From NCBI GenBank assembly GCA_948847595.1, contig CAQOGY010000014.1, positions 8,455 to 72,454 on the forward strand: 64,000 nucleotides of DNA. The letters run 5' to 3'. This DNA is from an uncultured Bacteroides sp. GTDB lineage: Bacteria; Bacteroidota; Bacteroidia; Bacteroidales; Bacteroidaceae. Position numbers and translations under genes: made by a program. The notes under the pieces were generated by a model. The model was not told where the DNA came from and searched no databases. It saw only the letters and a program-made list of their open reading frames with translations. Positions 53,992 to 62,706 of the stretch are shown here, piece after piece (position 1 is the first letter of the stretch; each line of letters begins with the position of its first letter).

Positions 53992-55944
53992 ATGAAGAAT
54001 AGACTAAAAGGTTTTGCTTTTGTACTGACGACAGTCGTTTCGTCGCTGACTGCGCAGAATGTAGTTGTTAACGGACCCGATGGCAAGTTGCAGGTCACCG
54101 TTTCGTGTTCGGAAGGAGGTGAGGCATCCTACTCTCTTGTTTATAACGGAAAGCAGATGCTTGAGTCTTCTCCGTTGGGGCTGGAGACCAATCTGGGCAG
54201 TTTTATCAAAGGTATGAAACTGACAGGACATCGGGAAAAACAGATTGATACCACTTACACTCAGTCGCGTATAAAAGCTTCCCGCATACACTATCGTGCG
54301 AATGAACTGGTTTGTTCATTTGCCAACGATAAAGGGCAGAAAGCGGATGTAACGTTCCGGGTGAGCAATAACGATGTAGCTTTCCGGTACACATTGCCTC
54401 GTCAGGGAGATACCGGAAGCATTGTAGTAGATGGTGAAGAGACGGGATTCCGTTTCCCTGCCGGAACCACCACTTTTCTTTGTTCGCAGAGTGATGCCAT
54501 GATTGGGTGGAAGCGGACGAAGCCCAGTTACGAGGAAGAATATAAGGTGGATGCTCCGATGGATGTGCGTTCGCAGTATGGACACGGATACACATTCCCC
54601 TGTTTGTTTAAAGTCGGGGAAGACGGCTGGGTGCTTGTCAGCGAAACGGGAGTGGACAGCCGCTATTGCGGTTCACGCCTGAGTGATGTCGCAGAAGGGA
54701 ATCTTTATACGGTGGCCTTTCCCATGCCCGAAGAAAATAATGGCAACGGAACGGTAGCACCGGCTTTCTCCTTACCCGGCTCTACGCCCTGGCGCACTAT
54801 TACCGTAGGAGAAACGTTGAAGCCTATTGTAGAAACGACTGTTCCGTGGGATGTAGTCGAACCGCTGTACGAAACGGAACATAACTATCGTATGGGACGC
54901 GGAACCTGGAGCTGGATACTCTGGCAGGATGGCAGTATCAATTATGATGACCAAGTGCGTTATATCGATCTGGCTGCTGCCATGGGATATGAATATGCAC
55001 TGATAGATAATTGGTGGGATACGAATATCGGTCACGAACGTATGGAACAGCTTATCCGGTATGCGCGAAGCAAGAAGGTAGATATGTTTCTGTGGTATAG
55101 TTCGAGTGGTTACTGGAATGATATCGAGCAGGGACCTACGAATCTGATGGATAACCCCATTGCACGCAAGCGTGAAATGAAATGGCTGCAAAGTCAGGGA
55201 GTTAAAGGTATCAAGGTCGATTTTTTCGGTGGTGACAAGCAGGAGACCATGCGTCTGTATGAAGCTATCCTGAGCGATGCCGATGATCATGGACTGATGG
55301 TTATCTTCCACGGCTGTACCCTGCCGCGCGGATGGGAACGGATGTATCCCAATTATGTGGGCAGTGAAGCGGTGCTGGCTTCGGAGAATATGGTTTTCAA
55401 TCAGCACTTCTGTGATGAAGAGGCTTTCAATACTTGTCTGCACCCCTTTATACGCAATTCGGTCGGCTCTATGGAATTTGGCGGCTGCTTCCTCAACAAG
55501 CGGCTGAACAAAGGAAATGACGGAGGAACCACCCGCCGGACTACGGATGTCTTCCAGCTGGCGACTGCTGTTTTGTTCCAGAATCCGGTTCAGAACTTTG
55601 CTTTGGCTCCTAATAATCTGACAGATGTCTCTCCGGTTTGCATTGACTTTATGAAAGAAGTACCTACGGAATGGGATGAGACTCGTTTTGTTGATGGTTA
55701 TCCCGGCAAGTATGTAGTGCTGGCCCGTCGTCACGGTGATAACTGGTATCTGGCGGCTGTGAACGCTACCGGAGAGCCGTTGAAGTTGAAACTCGACTTA
55801 CCGATGTTTGCCGGAAAGACGGTATCTTCATATAGTGATGACAAACATATGCAGCCACAGGTGCGACAACAAAATGTAAAATCTGACGGTAAGTTCCAGT
55901 TGACGGTTCAGCCGCAGGGAGGCTTTGTCTTAAAGAATAACTGA
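53992..55944 (+). CDS. GH97 family glycosidase, retaining (alpha-galactosidase) type
   Basis: The product is 650 residues with signal peptide (FVLTTVVSSLTAQ), so periplasmic. An N-terminal beta-super-sandwich (about 25-285) is followed by the barrel (about 290-560) and a C-terminal beta domain. GIKVDFFGGDKQE places an Asp where retaining GH97 alpha-galactosidases have their nucleophile; the inverting SusB-like alpha-glucosidases lack it. GSEAVLASEN probably holds the acid/base Glu. ENGNGT and HNYRMGRGTWSW are usual family text. It shares an operon with GH30, so it may remove alpha-galactose caps before the GH30 acts on the chain; this order is inference. Confidence 0.92.
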   Translation: MKNRLKGFAFVLTTVVSSLTAQNVVVNGPDGKLQVTVSCSEGGEASYSLVYNGKQMLESSPLGLETNLGSFIKGMKLTGHREKQIDTTYTQSRIKASRIHYRANELVCSFANDKGQKADVTFRVSNNDVAFRYTLPRQGDTGSIVVDGEETGFRFPAGTTTFLCSQSDAMIGWKRTKPSYEEEYKVDAPMDVRSQYGHGYTFPCLFKVGEDGWVLVSETGVDSRYCGSRLSDVAEGNLYTVAFPMPEENNGNGTVAPAFSLPGSTPWRTITVGETLKPIVETTVPWDVVEPLYETEHNYRMGRGTWSWILWQDGSINYDDQVRYIDLAAAMGYEYALIDNWWDTNIGHERMEQLIRYARSKKVDMFLWYSSSGYWNDIEQGPTNLMDNPIARKREMKWLQSQGVKGIKVDFFGGDKQETMRLYEAILSDADDHGLMVIFHGCTLPRGWERMYPNYVGSEAVLASENMVFNQHFCDEEAFNTCLHPFIRNSVGSMEFGGCFLNKRLNKGNDGGTTRRTTDVFQLATAVLFQNPVQNFALAPNNLTDVSPVCIDFMKEVPTEWDETRFVDGYPGKYVVLARRHGDNWYLAAVNATGEPLKLKLDLPMFAGKTVSSYSDDKHMQPQVRQQNVKSDGKFQLTVQPQGGFVLKNN

Positions 55945-55999
55945 TCGTCGGTAAGCTCTTAAATCGTCAGTAAGTTTTTAACAGGTATCAGACCAGACA

Positions 56000-57580
56000 A
56001 TGAAAGGTAAAGTGTTTTTAGCCGTTTTAGGTTTTCTATATATAGGTATGGCAGGCGGGTGTTCCCAGCCTGCCCCCGACCTACGTTATCAGATTGAAGT
56101 GGACAAACCTCTGCAGACAATGGAACACTTCGGCGCTTCCGATGCCTGGAGTATGCATATCCTTGGCTTGTGGCCGCAGGAGAAACAAAACCAGATAGCC
56201 GACTGGCTTTTCAGCACAGAGAACGATGCGAATGGAAAACCGAAGGGAATCGGCTTGTCTCTTTGGCGTTTCAACGTCGGGGCGGGCAGTACGGAACAAG
56301 GGGAAGCCAGTCAGATCGGTTCTTCGTGGATGCGTACCGAATGTTTTCTGCAAGCCGACGGAACCTACGACTGGAACAAGCAACAGGGGCAACGCAACTT
56401 TCTGAAACTGGCAAAAGAACGGGGCGTCACTAAATTCCTCGCATTTCTGAATTCCCCTCCCGTATATTATACTCAGAACGGTCTGGCTACCAATACCGGT
56501 CGTGGAGGAACCGCCAATCTGAAGCCGGAATGTTACGAGAAATATGCCCGTTTCCTGGCCGATGTAGTAGAAGGAATAGAGAAGCACGACGGAATAAAGT
56601 TCAACTATATCTGTCCTTTCAACGAACCGGACGGGCATTGGAACTGGGTAGGGCCGAAGCAGGAAGGTTCTCCGGCAACCAATCGGGAAGTAGCCCGAAC
56701 CGTCCGTCTGCTAAGCCGGGAGTTTGTGAACCGGAAAATGGATACGCAGATTATGGTGAACGAGTCTTCGGACTATCGCTGTATGCTCCGTACCCATCAG
56801 ACGGACTGGCAGCGTGGCTATCAGATTCAGGCTTTCTTCTGCCCGGACAGTGTGGATACGTATTTAGGTGATACGCCCAATGTGCCCCGACTGATGCTTG
56901 GTCATAGTTACTGGACAACGACTCCTCTGAGTGAACTGCGTGCCATGCGCTGCCAACTGCGTGAAGCTCTGGATAAATACAACGTCGGCTTCTGGCAGTC
57001 AGAAACCTGTATCATGGGGAATGACGAAGAGATAGGTGGCGGTCACGGCTTCGACCGTACGATGAAGACGGCACTTTACGTTGCCCGTATCATCCATCAT
57101 GACATCGTGTATGCGGGAGCGAAGAGCTGGCAGTGGTGGCGTGCCATCGGCGGCGATTATAAAGACGGGTTGATTCGGGAATATACCGATGAAGATCTCA
57201 AGGATGGACGTGTGGAAGATTCCAAACTTATGTGGGCTTTGGGTAATTATAGTCGCTTCATCCGTCCGGGAGCTGTCCGCCTGTCGGTTTCTGCTTTCGA
57301 TCAAGCGGGGAATTTAATCCCCGGAGGCGATACGGACCAAAAAGGACTGATGTGTTCTGCTTATCAAAATGCGGACGGCTCATACGCTGTTGTTCTCATT
57401 AACTATGCGCAGGAAGACAAAGAGTTTTCAATCAATAAGATAAATGGCAAGAAAACTCGATGGCAGGTGTATCGCACTTCGGATGTAGAAGGAGAAGATC
57501 TGCTACCCGTTGAGAAAGTGAAGAGTGGAAAAACAGTTCGGATTCCGGCACGTTCGATTATAACGCTTCAGAGTAACTAA
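56000..57580 (+). CDS. GH30 family endo- or exo-beta-glycosidase lipoprotein
   Basis: The product is 526 residues with lipobox (GMAGGC, Cys21), so it is membrane anchored, perhaps at the surface. GH30 signatures are HFGASDAWS near the N-terminus, ICPFNEPDGHW (acid/base Glu) and GFWQSETCIMG (nucleophile Glu), with a beta-sandwich C-terminal domain (about 435-526, YAVVLINYAQEDKEFSI). Characterised members include beta-1,6-galactanases, xylanases and glucosylceramidases, and the F5/8-lipoprotein and GH97 partners favour a galactan-like substrate. It ends the operon before a strong terminator. The DNA for its signal peptide contains a 27-nt hairpin also found upstream of GH97. Confidence 0.88.
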   Translation: MKGKVFLAVLGFLYIGMAGGCSQPAPDLRYQIEVDKPLQTMEHFGASDAWSMHILGLWPQEKQNQIADWLFSTENDANGKPKGIGLSLWRFNVGAGSTEQGEASQIGSSWMRTECFLQADGTYDWNKQQGQRNFLKLAKERGVTKFLAFLNSPPVYYTQNGLATNTGRGGTANLKPECYEKYARFLADVVEGIEKHDGIKFNYICPFNEPDGHWNWVGPKQEGSPATNREVARTVRLLSREFVNRKMDTQIMVNESSDYRCMLRTHQTDWQRGYQIQAFFCPDSVDTYLGDTPNVPRLMLGHSYWTTTPLSELRAMRCQLREALDKYNVGFWQSETCIMGNDEEIGGGHGFDRTMKTALYVARIIHHDIVYAGAKSWQWWRAIGGDYKDGLIREYTDEDLKDGRVEDSKLMWALGNYSRFIRPGAVRLSVSAFDQAGNLIPGGDTDQKGLMCSAYQNADGSYAVVLINYAQEDKEFSINKINGKKTRWQVYRTSDVEGEDLLPVEKVKSGKTVRIPARSIITLQSN

Positions 57581-57893
57581 TAAAAGAGGCTTTGTTTTCT
57601 TTTTCTTCTGAAGGAATGGTGCATTTATGTGCCTTTTATTTAGTAGGAAATTCAGTTGACGCAATTTTTGCGACAACTGAATTTCTCTTTATATAGTATT
57701 CCTTTTAATAATAGCTTAGATATTAGGCAAAAGGAAGTTGATGAGCATATTATCATAACTTGAATTCGACAGAAACTCAAGATGCTCCCATAGGATTCAG
57801 AAAACACAATATTGCCATCATCAGCTTCAATCTGCTCAAATTAGTATTTCTAACCTCATATTCATATTTACTTATATCGTTTCGAATATTACT
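57581..57893. other. Convergent gap after GH30
   Basis: Apart from the terminator at 57647-57685, an imperfect GAAGTTGATGA/TCATCAGCTTC inverted pair (about 57731 and 57817) spans about 100 bp. No gene is seen. Confidence 0.5.
57647..57685 (+). terminator. Strong terminator of the HTCS-controlled PUL operon
   Basis: GAAATTCAGTTG (57647-57658) pairs perfectly with 57674-57685, and inside them CGCAA/TTGCG pair around a TTT loop, with one A/A mismatch. TCTCTTTA follows. It lies 67 nt after the GH30 stop. Confidence 0.8.
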
Positions 57894-59066
57894 TTATTGA
57901 TATATGATTTCTCCAGCGCCACCATAAAATGCCTGAGGGGCAGTATAAATGATTCCTGTACTTAAATCTTCGATCTCTCCCCACAAGACGTGAACTTGCC
58001 TCCATGTGTAGGATATGCCGCTAAGGTCAAAAGCAATACTGCCACTGCCTTTACTCTTCGTTCCCAACTCATCATTGACGAATTTGTCATTATTACAATA
58101 GCCTGACGTATGGATTCTATACTGCGCATACATCCGATAAGTGCCTTGTTTTTTTATGTCATAGCGTAAAGAGAAATGTTGAGGGGATGTCTCTTTCAAT
58201 TCTAATGAAATTTCCCCACCTAGTGTTTCCACGGACTGCTCTTGATAATAAATTACTTTGTTACCCTCCTTGTGATAAGGTCGAATAAAATAACGTGTCG
58301 CTGGCTTGAGAATGCCGATGTAGCCTATTAAGCCTCCCAATACACTAGCATAATTATTCATATACCCAGACTTTTCTTCATTCACAAACACCGCATTCTC
58401 TAACGTAGGATGTGGTGATGTCCCCATACAGAAACCCACTGTCTGTGGAAGTCCTTGTGTAGAGTTCTTGACTACTGACACAGTAATTGTGAAATTTGGA
58501 TAAGGAATAGACGTTTGGATGGAGGCAAACACACTTGAAATTTTCACACCTAGAAGACTGGAGGCGCTTTTATCACCTCCATCTTCATCAAAATCGGAGA
58601 GATCGCCCATATCAAAAGTGAATTTACCGTTCACCCGGTTTTCTCTTTCTATTCCATTGGAATAATACTCGTCGATACCATCAAAGGTCCCTCCATGAGC
58701 AGAACTGAAGTTTAGGGTGAGCTCTTCATAATGCTCAACACTCATTTCTCCTATGTTGATTGTATATTCTATTATCAGAAAACCCTCGTTGGTTCCTGTT
58801 TTACTGTATTCACAATAAAAATCTGAAAGTTTCCAAGAAGCATCATTGGCTACCATCAGAACTTCGTTTTGCGACTTCTGAAGAATCTTGATGTACCAAT
58901 TGTTCATTGTTTCTCCCATACTAAGGCACAAGCCTTTATTCCTGATTGAGGTAGGTGCAAAGTCTTTCATCCAATCTTCACTACCTTCATCATTTCCACC
59001 ATCACTTTTACTGCAAGCCGTCAGCAGGCAAAGCAGCAACAAAACATTTGTCAAATATTTCTTCAT
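57894..59066 (-). CDS. Unknown lipoprotein, second of a related pair
   Basis: The product is 390 residues with lipobox (LLTACSKSDGG, Cys18). I do not recognise a family. After an acidic linker the segment FAPTSIRNKGLCLSMG resembles YAPRNISGKTLVLKKSS of the gene before it, so the N-terminal third (about 35-165) may be one shared beta-rich domain. Residues of about 180-285 have FNIII or Ig-like character (FTITVSVVKNSTQGLPQTVGF, YIGILKPATRYFIRPYHKEG), and about 290-390 form another beta-rich stretch. It should be exposed on a membrane surface. It lies 14 nt after the smaller lipoprotein gene and shares its long leader. Confidence 0.75.
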   Translation of the reverse strand: MKKYLTNVLLLLCLLTACSKSDGGNDEGSEDWMKDFAPTSIRNKGLCLSMGETMNNWYIKILQKSQNEVLMVANDASWKLSDFYCEYSKTGTNEGFLIIEYTINIGEMSVEHYEELTLNFSSAHGGTFDGIDEYYSNGIERENRVNGKFTFDMGDLSDFDEDGGDKSASSLLGVKISSVFASIQTSIPYPNFTITVSVVKNSTQGLPQTVGFCMGTSPHPTLENAVFVNEEKSGYMNNYASVLGGLIGYIGILKPATRYFIRPYHKEGNKVIYYQEQSVETLGGEISLELKETSPQHFSLRYDIKKQGTYRMYAQYRIHTSGYCNNDKFVNDELGTKSKGSGSIAFDLSGISYTWRQVHVLWGEIEDLSTGIIYTAPQAFYGGAGEIIYQ

Positions 59067-59080
59067 GCCTTTATGAATAT

Positions 59081-59536
59081 TTAGTTAAGAATAAAGTTGC
59101 CTTGGATTCGGCTATCGTCTCCGTAACCATTGGTCTGCACGCCAGTGTAGGTGCCACTGACTTCTGTAATAAAGTGCAAATTAACATTGAAGACAAATTT
59201 AGCATACGTGGTGGTGCCATAATAGGGAATATAGGTTTCTTTTGTGGCTTGCAGATAATAGTCTGCCTCGTCATCACCCGTTTTGGTGTAGGTATACGAA
59301 GGGGCATACTTCGAATAATTTACAGTCACATTGTTGATAAGGACTCCTGATTCATTGAGATGATCGGTGGAGAGATAGACAGACCCACTGCTTTTTTTAA
59401 GAACCAAAGTCTTTCCAGAGATGTTTCGCGGAGCATAACCACTACTCCCACTATCCGAATCATCGCTACACGAGCCTAAGGTAACGAATATAATGCTGAC
59501 CAACGTCAGCAAAGCCATTTGTGAATGTTTGTTCAT
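59081..59536 (-). CDS. Unknown small lipoprotein, first of a related pair
   Basis: The product is 151 residues with lipobox (VTLGSC) followed by a Ser/Asp-rich linker (SDDSDSGSSG). The mature domain (about 32-151) is beta-rich with many Tyr and Thr (YSKYAPSYTYTKTGDDEADYY, TYIPYYGTTTYAKFVFNVNL in parts) and resembles the N-terminal part of the following gene. No family is recognised. The two genes probably arose by duplication and C-terminal extension. A promoter is predicted about 370 nt upstream. Confidence 0.75.
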   Translation of the reverse strand: MNKHSQMALLTLVSIIFVTLGSCSDDSDSGSSGYAPRNISGKTLVLKKSSGSVYLSTDHLNESGVLINNVTVNYSKYAPSYTYTKTGDDEADYYLQATKETYIPYYGTTTYAKFVFNVNLHFITEVSGTYTGVQTNGYGDDSRIQGNFILN

Positions 59537-59902
59537 AGCGTAAAGTCATCCTCATCTAGCTCCTGACGAGGAATTAATGAAACAAAAGACGTGGAGCCAA
59601 ACTGTTGCTCGCTTCACGTTCTAAAGGCCTTCGCATTGCCCGGTAAGTCGAAACGAACAACGCTGAAAGCCCCACGTAAATGCATATATAAACTACAATC
59701 CATCAGTCCCAGTTCATGAACTAGTAATAATGGAAACTGTACAATATACACCACTTAGGACATCCACGTTGCTTTGTTTTTGACTTACCGTTGAAGTTGC
59801 GAAGTTCTTAGAACGTCAAATCAAAGCGTCAGTAAACGCCTTTAATATAAAATGTATCACCCATCCTTCATCCATGAGGTTTCCAGCATGAGAGATACTT
59901 TA

Positions 59903-59910
59903 CAAAGGTA
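59903..59910 (-). promoter_or_regulatory. Promoter -7 box of the lipoprotein pair
   Basis: TACCTTTG on the minus strand matches TAnnTTTG. CTTG sits 20 bp upstream in place of -33 TTTG. Use of this box would give a leader of about 360 nt. Confidence 0.5.
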
Positions 59911-60145
59911 TGAATTGTATGGAATATAAACAAGCGAATCAAAGAAATAGTTAGGGATATTCAGTAAATGTTCCTTTTGCTCATTGCAAATTAGGTGTAA
60001 CCATCTGCCAAACAATAAATTTCAGTAACTTTGCTATCGGTGAATATAGTGGTAAAAGAGTTGTAAATGTTATAATTGGGCACTATTAATTTACTACTTT
60101 ATCGTTATTGACCAATAAATCAGGAAGGTAAAATTCATCGAACTC

Positions 60146-60184
60146 AATACCCCATAAGTGCAAAATATGCACTTATGGGGTATT
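60146..60184 (-). terminator. Terminator of the rhuM-HU-dinD operon
   Basis: A perfect 17-bp stem (arm AATACCCCATAAGTGCA) encloses a 5-nt loop, 9 nt after the dinD stop. The A/T-rich outer stem supplies the U-tract when read from the minus strand. Confidence 0.8.
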
Positions 60185-60192
60185 GTTAATGA

Positions 60193-61029
60193 TTATCTTT
60201 TTGTTTTTTGAGAGCCATTCAGCTTCTTTTCTTCTCCTTTTAAACGCCTCTCTACTTTTTTGACATCTTCGTTCGCGGGAAATTGTTCTGGCAATATTCC
60301 TCTACTGACGAGCATATCTCTAACGGCGATGTTATTATCAACGTGTTCATGTTCAATTGCAGTTTGTCCATATAAGTCTTTTTGTTGAACATTAACAGAA
60401 GTCATTTCTGCGGCAAAATCTTTTGCTTTTATGCTGATAGTCGGAAGAAAATCAGCTAATGGGCGGCTATCCGGTATGCCGAGTTTCCGTTTTAACATTT
60501 TGGTATCTATGTGAAACAATGCCTTATCTCCTTTGGATCGTATCATGGCAAAGCCTTGGCTATCTACTCCTCTTTCGTACAAAACACCGGAGAGAAGTTT
60601 TTCTGTTTCAGCAAGTTTGGTACGTGCTTTAATACGTTCATTTTCTAATAAGCGTTGCTCTACCAACTCTGCCCGACGTGTTTGTATGGCAAAGTAATTT
60701 TGTGCAAAGGCAATTTCCTGTTTTCGGGAGTCTCCATTTTGTGCTACCAGATAGCAGGCGTAGCGAGTGAGAAAAATATCATCTATCTCTCTTTCGGCGC
60801 TTTTGGCTAACATGATCATTTTGCTGACGTCAGCAAAATGATAAGTAATATCCTCTCCCGCATTTTCACATGCAAACTTTGCCTTCTCTATGATAGATAG
60901 GAAATTGCGCCATTGAGAATATCCCAATAACGGATAAAGTTCTCGTGCACTCCAACATTCCACTCCATTATACTCGCAAACAATACTTTCAAACCGTTTA
61001 AACAGTTCTTTTATTTCTTCTGATTTCAT
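60193..61029 (-). CDS. dinD: DinD-like DNA-damage-inducible protein
   Basis: The product is 278 residues and has no signal peptide. FESIVCEYNGVECWSARELYPLLGYSQWRNF is the characteristic N-terminal Bro-N-like region (shown here only as a landmark: ARELYPLLGYSQW, near residue 27), and SREIDDIFLTRYACYLVAQNGD-type text (EIDDIFLTRYACYLVAQNGD) and YFAIQTRRAEL follow. The C-terminal half has TEKLLSGVLYERGVDSQGFA and TAIEHEHVDNNIAVRDMLVSRGI. E. coli DinD is SOS-induced and inhibits RecA strand exchange; the role in Bacteroides is unknown. It is the last gene of a three-gene unit, 18 nt after the HU gene and before a strong terminator. Confidence 0.85.
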   Translation of the reverse strand: MKSEEIKELFKRFESIVCEYNGVECWSARELYPLLGYSQWRNFLSIIEKAKFACENAGEDITYHFADVSKMIMLAKSAEREIDDIFLTRYACYLVAQNGDSRKQEIAFAQNYFAIQTRRAELVEQRLLENERIKARTKLAETEKLLSGVLYERGVDSQGFAMIRSKGDKALFHIDTKMLKRKLGIPDSRPLADFLPTISIKAKDFAAEMTSVNVQQKDLYGQTAIEHEHVDNNIAVRDMLVSRGILPEQFPANEDVKKVERRLKGEEKKLNGSQKTKR

Positions 61030-61047
61030 TTCTGTATTATTTTAGTT

Positions 61048-61680
61048 TCATTCGTTTTCTACTTCCGGCTTACCATAATACCCCGGCATCGGAATATAAA
61101 CCGGACTCTGACGAGTATTGATATTCTGCAACTTCTTTTCTTCTTTCAGTCGTTTGATATGTCGGGCGGCAGTGGTAAGCGTAAGTTTGCAAAGTCCTTG
61201 AAAGTCCGAGCGGGTCAGTATTTGGTTATTACTGAAATACGCGGTCAGCAGTCTGTCTATCTCTTCGTTGGAGCGTGGTACTGAGTGTAACTTCAGTTTA
61301 CTGCGTTCCACCTTGACGACGCTTACCGAACTTCTCAGTTTTTTATCCGCCTTGAAGCCGATGTTTGCTTTGAGTTTCATTTGGTTTGCTTTCAGCTTGG
61401 GCGAGGTGATCGGTTCCAGACTGTTCAGCTTTACTTGAAAGTAGCCGATGCCGTCGAGGTGAACACGTTCCCCTTCCCGGAGGCGTGATCCCATAAAGTG
61501 GCTCAGCGACTCGAGGACGGCTTTTACATCCCCTTCGGTCAGCGAAGTCGCTTGTTGTATTTCTTTGGCGAGATAGTCGGTGTCGATATGCTGAAAGTTG
61601 ACTACCCGTGCGTGGTAGAGTTCTTTGTCTTCTTCGTCCTTGGGGTTGGGAGACTTGTAGAGTTCAAATTGTATTGCCAT
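61048..61680 (-). CDS. HU-family (HU-HIG type) DNA-binding protein with C-terminal winged helix
   Basis: The product is 210 residues. The first 120 residues are the Bacteroidetes-specific HU-like domain (MAIQFELYKSPNPKDEEDKE, LTEGDVKAVLESLSHFMGSR, VHLDGIGYFQVKLN). A further domain from about 138 (SNEEIDRLLTAYFSNNQILT, RSDFQGLCKLTLTTAARHIK) looks like a helix-turn-helix that ends before IPMPGYYGKPE. It should bind DNA in the cytoplasm. In this operon it may bring the DinD and RhuM proteins to DNA or regulate the unit; that is inference. The spacing is 18 nt on both sides. Confidence 0.85.
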   Translation of the reverse strand: MAIQFELYKSPNPKDEEDKELYHARVVNFQHIDTDYLAKEIQQATSLTEGDVKAVLESLSHFMGSRLREGERVHLDGIGYFQVKLNSLEPITSPKLKANQMKLKANIGFKADKKLRSSVSVVKVERSKLKLHSVPRSNEEIDRLLTAYFSNNQILTRSDFQGLCKLTLTTAARHIKRLKEEKKLQNINTRQSPVYIPMPGYYGKPEVENE

Positions 61681-61698
61681 GATACTGTTTATTGTATT

Positions 61699-62706
61699 TT
61701 ATTTCTTTTTCTTCTTCTTTGTTTCGGCTGTCAGTTTCTTGATACTGTCAAAATATGCTTCTTCTACAGGCGACAGGGTTTTGACATGATATTTTTGGTA
61801 TTCGCCCAGCGCTTTTTGTTTGGCTTGTTCGTGAGAGATCGTGCCTGTGTTCTGCAAAACTTGCTCTCCGGTGGTCGATAAGATGAGGTCCAGGTGATGT
61901 ATATAGTCCGACATATACATGGGCGAACGTTTGATGGCTTGTATTTCTGCGAAGTCGAAGTATCCGGAAACCAGGTTGTTCAGTATCTTCAGTTCTTTTT
62001 CATTGAGATAGTTTTTAGCTATCAGTACATCTTCTTTCCGGGGTTGTTCGCCGGGAAATGTGGTCAGTCCCATAAATGGCTTTTCTGCATCGGCTCGTTC
62101 GAAGATCACTTCTGCTGCTGTGTGGCCGTGGGCGGCATAGTGTAACTTATTCTGCACGATTTTGAAAAACCGGATGGATTCGTCTGCCTTTGGGTCATAG
62201 TCTACACTGGTGGCATACAAGTCAAGAACCTGACGGTAGAGTACTTTTTCAGATGAACGGATGTCGCGTATACGGTTGAGTAGTTCGTACCAGTAACCGC
62301 CGCTGCCCATTTCTTTCAGACGTTTGTCGTCCATGGCGAAACCTTTAATCAGATATTCTTTCAGACGTTCGGTGGCCCAGCGGCGGAAGTGGGTGGCTTG
62401 TAGGGAGTTGACTCTATATCCGACTGATATGATGGCATCTAAATTATAAAACTGTGTCTTATAATTTTTTCCATCGCTCGCAGTATGTTCCAAAATGGAA
62501 CTAACTGAATTTTCTTCTAATTCTCCACTTTCAAAGATATTTCTCAAATGCTTTGTGATAGCCGGTCTTTGTACACCAAACAGATTGGCTATTTGTTGTT
62601 GTGACAGCCAAACGTTCTCATCCTCCAAACGGACTTCAAGTTGTGTCCTTCCGTCTTCTGTCCGGTATATGATGATCTCACCGTTGTTTTTCTCTATTTC
62701 GTCCAT
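61699..62706 (-). CDS. RhuM family protein
   Basis: The product is 335 residues, cytosolic. The N-terminal part matches RhuM: IIIYRTEDGRTQLEVRLEDE, WLSQQQIANLFGVQRPAITK (an HTH), NLDAIISVGYRVNS and ATHFRRWATERLKEYLIKGF. The C-terminal part has a Fic/Doc-like look around KLHYAAHGHTAAEVIFERAD, and ends in a lysine-rich tail (TAETKKKKKK). RhuM was first noted on a Salmonella pathogenicity island; its activity is not known to me. It is the first gene of the operon with HU and dinD. An 8-bp inverted pair (TTATAACA 62719-62726, TGTTATAA 62745-62752) in its leader could be bound by its own HTH. Confidence 0.88.
   Translation of the reverse strand: MDEIEKNNGEIIIYRTEDGRTQLEVRLEDENVWLSQQQIANLFGVQRPAITKHLRNIFESGELEENSVSSILEHTASDGKNYKTQFYNLDAIISVGYRVNSLQATHFRRWATERLKEYLIKGFAMDDKRLKEMGSGGYWYELLNRIRDIRSSEKVLYRQVLDLYATSVDYDPKADESIRFFKIVQNKLHYAAHGHTAAEVIFERADAEKPFMGLTTFPGEQPRKEDVLIAKNYLNEKELKILNNLVSGYFDFAEIQAIKRSPMYMSDYIHHLDLILSTTGEQVLQNTGTISHEQAKQKALGEYQKYHVKTLSPVEEAYFDSIKKLTAETKKKKKK

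Larger units (their letters stand above)
59537..60192. other. Gene-free stretch: long leader of the lipoprotein pair and dinD terminator
   Basis: From right to left: the dinD terminator (60146-60184), featureless AT-rich DNA, a promoter box at 59903-59910 (minus), then about 360 nt of leader. In the leader ACGTGGAGC (59589-59597) and GCCCCACGT (59669-59677) are complementary at 8 of 9 positions and enclose several short nested pairs. No reading frame is convincing. Confidence 0.5.

Noticed and set aside
54772..55734. 320-codon frame antisense to GH97
   Set aside because: It is a shadow of a gene with complete GH97 motifs; no start context or domain supports it.
55944..55981. Two 19-bp direct copies of ATCGTCNGTAAG-like sequence between GH97 and GH30
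   Set aside because: Only two short imperfect copies (16 of 19) next to a stop codon, with no hairpin or promoter feature; most likely a local duplication.
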